Assembly: GCA_021160565.1 (NCBI GenBank)
Contig: JAGHCG010000120.1
Location: 1-5,110, forward strand
Length of the DNA: 5,110 nucleotides
Reading direction: 5' to 3'
Source of the DNA: a bacterium
Lineage (GTDB): Bacteria > Ratteibacteria > UBA8468 > B48-G9 > JAFGKM01
Under the pieces are notes generated by a model, which saw nothing but the letters and a program-made list of their open reading frames with translations, did not search any database and was not told the origin of the DNA. This document shows positions 1 through 5,110 of the stretch, in pieces. A program made the translations under genes and the position numbers. How positions within the stretch are numbered: the stretch's first letter is position 1; every line of letters starts with the position of its first letter.

Positions 1-1484
1 ATCTGAAAGAGGGCAGAAGATACTATCTTGGAAACATTAATTTTGAAGGGAATTTAATTTTCAGGAAAGAAGAAATTGAAAAAGTGCTTGTTTTGAAGAA
101 AAAAGGAGAAGTTTTTAACAGAAAAAAAGCAGATAAAAATATCCAGGAAATTTTAAATCTTTATTATGAAAAAGGATATGTAAAAGCAAAAGTTGAAGAA
201 ATCCCATCTATTGGAGAGAAAGAAAATGTGTTAAATATAACTTACTACATTCAGCCAGGAGAAATTTATTATGCTGAGGAAATAAAAATAAAAGGGAATA
301 CAAAAACAAAAGATAAGGTGATAAGAAGAGAATTGAAAATTGAACCTGGTGATAAAATAACTTCTGATAGGATAAGAAAAAGTTATATAAGATTGAGAGA
401 TTTAAACTATTTTGATGCAATTAATATTTATCCTGAATTTAAAGAGACACCCGGAAAAGCAGATGTTGTGGTGGATGTCAAAGAAAGGAAAAAAACAGGA
501 TTATTTTTAATAGGTGGAGGATATAGCAGTATTGACAAACTTGTTGGAATGGTTAGTATAGAGCAGAGAAATTTTGATATAACAAATCCACCAAGTTTTG
601 TTGGTGGAGGACAGGATCTGGCACTTACTTTTGAAATAGGAACAGAAGCAAGAAATTATAAATTGAGTTTTACTGAACCTTATTTTCTTGATAAACCTGT
701 ATGGATTGGGCCTGATATTTATAGATTGAGAAGAGAATGGGACGATTATACTGTTCAGAGTACAGGAGGAGATTTAAGGATTGGAAGAAGATGGGAAAAT
801 TTTTCTCTTGGTTTCACATTCACTTCTGAAAAGAACGAACTTTCAGATGTTGATATTCCTTCTTTACAGTATCAGGAAGGCACATTGAGGAAAAACAGTC
901 TTCTTGTTTCTTTAATTTATTCAAGTCTTGACAGCAGATTGTATCCAACAAAAGGAGATAGATTGAAAATTGGAGTTGAATATGCAGGTGGAATTTTTCA
1001 GGGAGATATTGATTTTATAAAACCGACTTTTGAAAACAATTTTTACTGGCCATTTAAAAAATTCATTTTCCACAGCAGAACATATATCGGAATGATAAAA
1101 GAGATGGGAGATACCGAAAATATACCCATTTATGAAAGATTTTTTGGAGGAGGGATAGGAACTGTAAGAGGTTATGAAGAGAGAACTCTTGGGCCAAAAG
1201 AAGATGGAAAGGCAGTTGGTGGGAAATCAATATTTGCACAGAATTTTGAATTGGTGTATCCTTTATATAAAGAAATTTTAAAGGGAGTTATTTTCTTTGA
1301 TGTTGGTAATGTATGGGAAAAATGGGGTAGTTTTGGTAATTTGAAAAAAGGAGTTGGAGCAGGATTAAGAATAACTGTTCCTATTTTACGCAGTCCTATA
1401 GAGGTTTATTACGGATATGCACTGGATAGAGAAGAAGGAGAGAGTAGAGGAAGGTTTCATATTGGTATGAGTTTTGGATTTTGA
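1..1484 (+). CDS. bamA: Outer membrane protein assembly factor BamA, 5'-truncated by the window edge
   Basis: BamA (Omp85 family) is the outer-membrane insertase that folds beta-barrel proteins into the outer membrane. The frame is open from base 3 to the TGA at 1482-1484, giving 493 visible residues; the GTG at base 84 is internal, not the start. Residues 1-17 (LKEGRRYYLGNINFEGN) look like the start of a POTRA repeat. A second and last POTRA follows at about residues 87-160, starting near EIYYAEEIKIKGN. The 16-strand barrel fills roughly residues 164-493. It contains the family pattern DSRLYPTKGDRL (about 309-320) and the loop-6 VRGY motif (388-391) inside RFFGGGIGTVRGYEERTLGP. The protein ends in phenylalanine (SFGF), as expected of an outer-membrane beta-signal. 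The missing N-terminus should hold the signal peptide and earlier POTRA domains. The barrel looks compact, with short loops. skp follows 12 bases downstream. TamA or another Omp85 member is possible, but the skp-lpx neighbourhood strongly favours BamA. Confidence 0.95.
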   Translation, partial: LKEGRRYYLGNINFEGNLIFRKEEIEKVLVLKKKGEVFNRKKADKNIQEILNLYYEKGYVKAKVEEIPSIGEKENVLNITYYIQPGEIYYAEEIKIKGNTKTKDKVIRRELKIEPGDKITSDRIRKSYIRLRDLNYFDAINIYPEFKETPGKADVVVDVKERKKTGLFLIGGGYSSIDKLVGMVSIEQRNFDITNPPSFVGGGQDLALTFEIGTEARNYKLSFTEPYFLDKPVWIGPDIYRLRREWDDYTVQSTGGDLRIGRRWENFSLGFTFTSEKNELSDVDIPSLQYQEGTLRKNSLLVSLIYSSLDSRLYPTKGDRLKIGVEYAGGIFQGDIDFIKPTFENNFYWPFKKFIFHSRTYIGMIKEMGDTENIPIYERFFGGGIGTVRGYEERTLGPKEDGKAVGGKSIFAQNFELVYPLYKEILKGVIFFDVGNVWEKWGSFGNLKKGVGAGLRITVPILRSPIEVYYGYALDREEGESRGRFHIGMSFGF

Positions 1485-1491
1485 AAGGAGG
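1485..1491 (+). promoter_or_regulatory. Strong Shine-Dalgarno site for skp
   Basis: AAGGAGG directly follows the bamA stop codon and lies 5 bases before a TTG codon. The near-perfect match to the 16S anti-SD supports TTG at 1497 as the skp start. The bamA TGA at 1482 is in the same frame, so no start further upstream is possible. Confidence 0.85.
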
Positions 1492-1496
1492 AAAAA

Positions 1497-2015
1497 TTGA
1501 AAAAATATGGTGTGGGATTGGGAATTTTGGTTTTTCTCAGTATTTCTGGATTGAGTGGTTTTGCTGGAAATAAAAAAGGAAAGATTGGATATGTGAATTT
1601 ACAGAGGATTTTTTCAGAGTATAAGAAAGCAAAAGAAAGTGAGGAGATGTTTAAAAAGGAAGTAGGGGAGGAACAGAAAAAGATAGATAAAATGCAGGCA
1701 GAGATTAAGAAGATGCAGAGTGAATATGAGAAGAAAAAAGACCTGATGAAACCTGAAGAAAGGAGAAAAAAGGAGGCAGAATTAAGAGAGAAAATTCAGG
1801 AATTTTCAAAGAAATGGGCAGAGGTTAATAAAAAACTTGATGAAAGAAGAAAGGAACTTGAAGATGCGAGATTGAAGGAAATAAAAGAGACTATAAAGGA
1901 ATACGGGAAAAAGAAAGGTTATACAGTGATACTTGATTCACGGGTAATTCTTTTTGGAGAAACATCTGCTGATTTAACCGATGAAATAATAAAAGTTCTA
2001 AACAGTAAAAAATGA
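1497..2015 (+). CDS. skp: Periplasmic chaperone Skp / OmpH family protein (TTG start)
   Basis: This 172-residue protein matches the Skp/OmpH family (E. coli Skp is 161 residues). Family members form a trimeric 'jellyfish' that holds unfolded outer-membrane proteins in the periplasm and passes them to the BAM complex. Residues 1-23 form a signal peptide: MKKYG, a hydrophobic core (VGLGILVFLSISG) and a probable cleavage site after GFA. The mature protein opens with the family strand KIGYVNLQRIFSEYKKAKES. A long, highly charged Lys/Glu helical arm spans about 42-135 and includes the turn region MKPEERRKKEAEL. It then returns to the body domain with GYTVILDSRVILFG and closes with DLTDEIIKVLN. The start is TTG; the next in-frame ATG would be residue 51, beyond the signal peptide and conserved first strand, so TTG is preferred. 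It sits 12 bases after bamA and 9 before lpxD, the same order as in E. coli. A CGG arginine codon near the end is unusual for this DNA. Confidence 0.93.
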   Translation: MKKYGVGLGILVFLSISGLSGFAGNKKGKIGYVNLQRIFSEYKKAKESEEMFKKEVGEEQKKIDKMQAEIKKMQSEYEKKKDLMKPEERRKKEAELREKIQEFSKKWAEVNKKLDERRKELEDARLKEIKETIKEYGKKKGYTVILDSRVILFGETSADLTDEIIKVLNSKK

Positions 2016-2020
2016 GGGGA
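2014..2020 (+). promoter_or_regulatory. Shine-Dalgarno site for lpxD, overlapping the skp stop
   Basis: GAGGGGA begins inside the skp TGA stop and ends 4 bases before ATG 2025. A second in-frame ATG lies at 2031 and would have a 10-base spacing, so the start could be two codons later. ATG 2025 has the more usual spacing. Confidence 0.6.
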
Positions 2021-2024
2021 AGTC

Positions 2025-3092
2025 ATGAGGATGAAGGTGAAAGAAATTGCTGAAATGGTGGGAGGAAAAGTTATTGGAGACCCAGATGTTGTAATTACAG
2101 GTGTTTCCGGGATTAAAGAAGCAAAAGAAGGTGATTTAACCTTTATAGCTATTAACAAATACAAACCTCTTTTAAAATCAACAAAAGCATCTGCAGTTCT
2201 TGTTTCTCCGGAGATAAACAATACTGTTAATGCAGTTTTAATCCAGGTTGAAAATCCTTCTCTTGCATTTGCAAAAATAATGGCTCTTGTTGGACCTGAA
2301 CCAATAAAATTTTCTCCTGGTATTCATCCCACCGCCATAATTGGAAAAAATGTCGAAATAGGGAAAGATGTTTCAATCCAGCCGTTTGCAGTGATTGAAG
2401 ATAATGCTGTAATTGGAGATGAGACAGTGATTGGAGCAGGAGTTTACATCGGACATTATACAAAAATAGGAAGAAACTGTCTTATATATCCACATGTTGT
2501 AATAAGAGAAAGAATAACCATAGGAGACAGAGTAATAATACATCCAGGAACAGTGATTGGTGGAGATGGGTTTGGTTTTGCAACTGTAAGGGGTGTTCAT
2601 CATAAAATACCACAGATTGGAACTGTGGAAATAGGGAATGATGTTGAAATTGGTTCAAATGTGACAATAGACAGAGCAAGGTTTGACAAAACATATATAG
2701 GAAATGGAGTTAAAATTGATAATCTCGTGCAGATTGCCCATAATGTTTATATAGGAGACAATACGATTGTGGTGGCTCAGGTGGGGATTTCAGGGAGTAC
2801 AAAAATTGGCAAAAATGTAATCATAGCGGGTCAGGCAGGAATTATAGGTCATATTACAATTGGAGATAATGTTATAATTGGTGGAAAAGCAGGAGTTACA
2901 AAAAATATTCCACCAAACACTCATGTCACTGGTTTTCCTGCAAGGGATAAATGGGAAGATATGAGATTTCAGGCATATGTGAGGAGACAGCCAGAATTGA
3001 TAGAGAAGGTAAAAAAACTTGAAGAGAAAATTGAAAAACTTGAAGCAAGATTAAGAGAAATTTATGGAGAAGAAAATCCAGAAAACAATTAA
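2025..3092 (+). CDS. lpxD: UDP-3-O-(3-hydroxyacyl)glucosamine N-acyltransferase LpxD
   Basis: LpxD transfers an (R)-3-hydroxyacyl chain from acyl-ACP to the 2-amino group of UDP-3-O-acyl-glucosamine, the third step of lipid A synthesis, in the cytoplasm. The protein has 355 residues (E. coli 341). Residues 1-95 form the uridine-binding N-terminal domain ([20 protein letters not shown], then [15 protein letters not shown]). Residues about 100-300 form a left-handed beta-helix of hexapeptide repeats, such as [15 protein letters not shown]. The motif GGDGFGFA (179-186) is typical of LpxD. The catalytic histidine is H239 in QIAHN, and a second conserved histidine is H276 in GIIGHITIG; both fall on the same numbers as E. 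coli H239 and H276. The C-terminal tail (about 318-348) is a charged helix with heptad character ([16 protein letters not shown]), the acyl-carrier-binding/trimer tail seen in this family. The last 29 bases overlap the next gene. LpxA is excluded by the N-terminal domain and GFGF motif. Confidence 0.96.
   Translation: MRMKVKEIAEMVGGKVIGDPDVVITGVSGIKEAKEGDLTFIAINKYKPLLKSTKASAVLVSPEINNTVNAVLIQVENPSLAFAKIMALVGPEPIKFSPGIHPTAIIGKNVEIGKDVSIQPFAVIEDNAVIGDETVIGAGVYIGHYTKIGRNCLIYPHVVIRERITIGDRVIIHPGTVIGGDGFGFATVRGVHHKIPQIGTVEIGNDVEIGSNVTIDRARFDKTYIGNGVKIDNLVQIAHNVYIGDNTIVVAQVGISGSTKIGKNVIIAGQAGIIGHITIGDNVIIGGKAGVTKNIPPNTHVTGFPARDKWEDMRFQAYVRRQPELIEKVKKLEEKIEKLEARLREIYGEENPENN
3053..3057 (+). promoter_or_regulatory. 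Weak Shine-Dalgarno-like site for lpxC-fabZ inside lpxD
   Basis: AAGAG lies 6 bases before ATG 3064, within the lpxD C-terminal codons. It is only a partial match to the anti-SD, so initiation probably also depends on ribosomes finishing lpxD nearby (stop at 3090-3092). Confidence 0.35.
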
Positions 3093-4386
3093 AAAAAAGG
3101 TTGAGATAGAAGGAATAGGATTACATACTGGGGAAAAGAGCAGGGTGGTTTTTAAACCAGCCCCTGCTAATACTGGAATTTATTTTTTAAGAAAAGACAT
3201 TCCTGATGCTGAACCAATAAAAGCAGATATAGATAATTTACTTGATACTTCCCTATATCCAAGAAGGACATCCATAGGGAATGAAAAATTCCAGATTCAT
3301 ACAATTGAGCATCTTCTTTCAGCTCTTTTTGCTATGGAAATTGATAATATTTTTATAGAGATTGAAGGAAATGAATGCCCTGGACTTGATGGAAGTGCAA
3401 AACCTTTTGTTGAAATGTTAAAAAAAGCAGGAATAAAAGAACTTGATGAACCCAAGGAGATATTTTATATAAAAGAGCCAATTTATATTTCAGAAGATGG
3501 TTCTCATTTAATTGCTCTCCCCTATAATCAGTTGAAAATTTCCTATACTCTTGATTATCCTTCTTCAATTCTTAAATCTCAGTTTGCTTCATATATAATT
3601 ACTCCTGAAATTTATGAGAAAGAAATTGCACCTGCAAGAACATTTTGTCTTAAAGAAGAAGTTGAAGCATTGAAAAAACTCGGTCTTGGAAAAGGTTCTG
3701 ATTACTCCAACACTCTTGTAATAGATAAAAATGGAGTTATTGACAATGAATTCAGATTTGAAGATGAACCTGTGAGGCATAAAATAAGTGATTTGATAGG
3801 AGATTTGGCTTTACTTGGTTATTCTCTATGTGCCCATATAATAGGAATAAGAAGTGGCCATTCAATAAATACAAAACTTATAAAGAAAATAAAGGAATTC
3901 CATAAAAGAGAAAAAGTCAGTGGTGTTGGAGCTCCATCTTTTACTTCCATTCCTTCCCAGAACCTTTATATAGAAGAAATTGAAAAGATAATTCCTCATC
4001 GATACCCTTTCCTTCTTGTTGATAAAATAGTAGAAATTGGTGAAAATAAGGCAGTGGGAATAAAAAATGTTACTGTTAATGAATGGTTCTTTCAGGGACA
4101 TTTTCCTGGCAGACCGGTAATGCCTGGAGTTTTAATTATTGAAGCAATGGCTCAGGTTGGTGGAGTTTTAATGTTGAGTAAAGAAGAAAATAGAGGGAAA
4201 CTTGCCTATTTCATGAGTATAGATAAAGTAAAGTTCAGAAGAGCAATAAGACCCGGAGACCAGCTTGTAATTGAAGTTGAAGTTGTGAAATTGAAAAGCA
4301 AACTGGGACAGATTCAGGGAAAAACATATGTGGATGGTAAACTCGCAGCAGAAGCCCTTTTAATGTTTACTGTTGTGGACGCTTAA
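3064..4386 (+). CDS. lpxC/fabZ: Bifunctional UDP-3-O-acyl-N-acetylglucosamine deacetylase / 3-hydroxyacyl-ACP dehydratase (LpxC-FabZ fusion)
   Basis: One 440-residue frame joins two cytoplasmic enzymes. Residues 1-282 are LpxC, the zinc deacetylase that commits UDP-3-O-acyl-GlcNAc to lipid A. Visible are the N-terminal EGIGLHTGE, the [10 protein letters not shown] motif (E82 general base, H83 zinc ligand), [13 protein letters not shown] with T193, [16 protein letters not shown] (zinc ligands H239 and D243) and SGHSINTKL with catalytic H266. These correspond to E. coli E78, H79, T191, H238, D242 and H265, so this domain should be active. Residues 283-298 are a short linker. Residues about 299-440 are FabZ, which dehydrates (3R)-hydroxyacyl-ACP to trans-2-enoyl-[13 protein letters not shown] at 311-320, then [20 protein letters not shown] with catalytic H346 and E360, 14 residues apart as in known FabZ. 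Both halves are near usual length and no stop or frameshift separates them. The start overlaps lpxD by 29 bases; no other ATG, GTG or TTG precedes the conserved region. Such fusions are known in Bacteroidota/Chlorobiota. Confidence 0.96.
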   Translation: MEKKIQKTIKKKVEIEGIGLHTGEKSRVVFKPAPANTGIYFLRKDIPDAEPIKADIDNLLDTSLYPRRTSIGNEKFQIHTIEHLLSALFAMEIDNIFIEIEGNECPGLDGSAKPFVEMLKKAGIKELDEPKEIFYIKEPIYISEDGSHLIALPYNQLKISYTLDYPSSILKSQFASYIITPEIYEKEIAPARTFCLKEEVEALKKLGLGKGSDYSNTLVIDKNGVIDNEFRFEDEPVRHKISDLIGDLALLGYSLCAHIIGIRSGHSINTKLIKKIKEFHKREKVSGVGAPSFTSIPSQNLYIEEIEKIIPHRYPFLLVDKIVEIGENKAVGIKNVTVNEWFFQGHFPGRPVMPGVLIIEAMAQVGGVLMLSKEENRGKLAYFMSIDKVKFRRAIRPGDQLVIEVEVVKLKSKLGQIQGKTYVDGKLAAEALLMFTVVDA

Positions 4387-4387
4387 A

Positions 4388-5110
4388 ATGGCAAAAATCC
4401 ACCCTACAGCAATAGTTTCACCAAAAGCAGAAATTGACTTGGATGTTGAAATAGGTCCTTATGCTGTAATAGAAGAAAATGTAAAAATTGGAAAAGGCTG
4501 TAAAATTGGTCCATATGTTCATATTGAAGGATATACAGAAATAGGAGAAAATTGTAAAATCTTCACTTCTGCTGTTGTTGGAAGCATTCCTCAGGATTTG
4601 AAATATAAAGGAGAAAAAACATATCTTAAAATCGGAAAAAATAATACTATAAGAGAGTTTGTAACCATAAATCCAGGAACATTTGAAGGAGAAACCACAT
4701 TTATTGGTGATAATAACTTAATTATGGCTTATGCCCATATTGCTCATAACTGTTATGTTGGAAACAATGTAATAATTGCAAATGGTGGAACACTTGCAGG
4801 TCATGTGGTTGTTGAAGATTTTGCTATAATTGGTGGACTTGTTGGAATTCATCAGTTTTGCAGGATAGGAAAACATTCAATCATTGGTGGATGTTCAAAA
4901 GTAACAAAAGATATAATTCCGTATGTTACAGCAGATGGCCATCCTGCAGTACCCTATGGAATAAATATAATCGGTCTTAAAAGGAGAAATTTTCCAAAAG
5001 AAAAAATAGAAATTCTTCAGGAAGTTTACAGAATTCTCTTTCATTCAGGATTAAACATTTCAGATGCTGTAAAAAAAATAATTAAAATGGAAAATTGCGA
5101 AGAGGTGAAA
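4388..5110 (+). CDS. lpxA: Acyl-ACP--UDP-N-acetylglucosamine O-acyltransferase LpxA, 3'-truncated by the window edge
   Basis: LpxA catalyses the first lipid A step: it moves an (R)-3-hydroxyacyl chain from ACP to the 3-OH of UDP-GlcNAc in the cytoplasm. The frame runs open from ATG 4388 to the last base, giving 241 residues; E. coli LpxA has 262, so roughly 20 residues are missing. It begins with the family's IHPTAIVSPKAEI, and residues 1-180 form a hexapeptide left-handed beta-helix. LpxA-specific motifs are GSIPQDLKYKGE (65-76), the IREFVTINPGT stretch (88-98), AHIAHN with catalytic H120 (E. coli H125), LAGHV with H139 (H144), and GIHQFCRIG with H155 (H160). GINIIGLKRRNF (191-202) leads into the C-terminal helical domain. 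G168 occupies the E. coli G173 acyl-chain-ruler position. The position of E. coli E200 is I195. The start is one base after the lpxC-fabZ stop and has no clear Shine-Dalgarno sequence. lpxB or another late lipid A gene may follow beyond the window. Confidence 0.96.
   Translation, partial: MAKIHPTAIVSPKAEIDLDVEIGPYAVIEENVKIGKGCKIGPYVHIEGYTEIGENCKIFTSAVVGSIPQDLKYKGEKTYLKIGKNNTIREFVTINPGTFEGETTFIGDNNLIMAYAHIAHNCYVGNNVIIANGGTLAGHVVVEDFAIIGGLVGIHQFCRIGKHSIIGGCSKVTKDIIPYVTADGHPAVPYGINIIGLKRRNFPKEKIEILQEVYRILFHSGLNISDAVKKIIKMENCEEVK

Noticed and set aside
84..86. GTG as the bamA start codon
   Set aside because: The frame stays open upstream to base 3 and encodes a recognisable POTRA beginning (EGRRYYLGNINFEGN). 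GTG 84 is an internal valine, and a protein starting there would lack a signal peptide.
2004..2030. Transcription terminator or promoter between skp and lpxD
   Set aside because: The gap is nine bases, mostly ribosome-binding site, with no inverted repeat and T-run and no room for a -35/-10 pair outside coding sequence.
1919..2221. Minus-strand open frame of 100 codons across the skp-lpxD junction
   Set aside because: It lies opposite two well-supported genes, resembles no family I know and has no ribosome site. It is a by-product of the AT-rich, purine-biased sense strand. The other minus-strand frames (e.g. 208-420, 2227-2463, 2373-2603, 2482-2694, 3353-3568, 3589-3780, 3862-4101) fail for the same reasons.
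2325..2900. Recurring ATTGGAGAT / ATAGGA-like words in lpxD as a possible DNA repeat array
   Set aside because: They follow an 18-base (six-codon) period encoding the I-G-x-x-V hexapeptide repeats of the beta-helix, so the repetition comes from protein structure. The same applies to lpxA from about 4400 to 4920.
3905..3960. Possible sequencing error or lost stop codon joining lpxC and fabZ
   Set aside because: The linker reads through in one frame with ordinary codons and linker-like residues, both domains are complete, and LpxC-FabZ fusions are known in other phyla.

Overview
The window is one unbroken, plus-strand outer-membrane biogenesis cluster: bamA (5' end missing), skp/ompH, lpxD, an lpxC-fabZ fusion and lpxA (3' end missing). 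All five reading frames are intact where visible. The gaps between genes are 12, 9, -29 (overlap) and 1 nt, so they almost certainly lie in one operon. No promoter or terminator is visible. There is no RNA gene, mobile element or CRISPR array, and no stretch over 300 bases lacks a gene.

The organism is a diderm that makes lipid A. The DNA is AT-rich and the coding strand is purine-rich. Arginine is encoded almost only by AGA/AGG: I count three CGN codons (CGC in bamA, CGG in skp, CGA in the fabZ part) among about 73. Proteins are rich in Lys, Glu and Ile. This fits a low-GC, possibly thermophilic lineage. The fused LpxC-FabZ is best known from Bacteroidota/Chlorobiota, but some candidate phyla such as Omnitrophota also combine low GC, this gene order and similar proteins. 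I cannot name the phylum from this sequence.

Region by region: bases 1-1484 encode the last POTRA domains and the whole beta-barrel of BamA, the outer-membrane protein insertase. Bases 1497-2015 encode a Skp/OmpH periplasmic chaperone. Bases 2025-3092 encode LpxD. Bases 3064-4386 encode one 440-residue protein with an LpxC deacetylase domain followed by a FabZ dehydratase domain. Bases 4388-5110 encode the first 241 residues of LpxA.

The genes work together as follows. Skp delivers unfolded outer-membrane proteins to BamA. LpxA, LpxC and LpxD catalyse the first three steps of lipid A synthesis. FabZ uses the same (R)-3-hydroxyacyl-ACP pool as LpxA and LpxD but diverts it to phospholipid fatty acids. 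The order matches the E. coli bamA-skp-lpxD-fabZ-lpxA cluster, except that the fabZ slot holds an LpxC-FabZ fusion. No previously undescribed system is evident. The fusion and the translation-initiation arrangements are the points of most interest.
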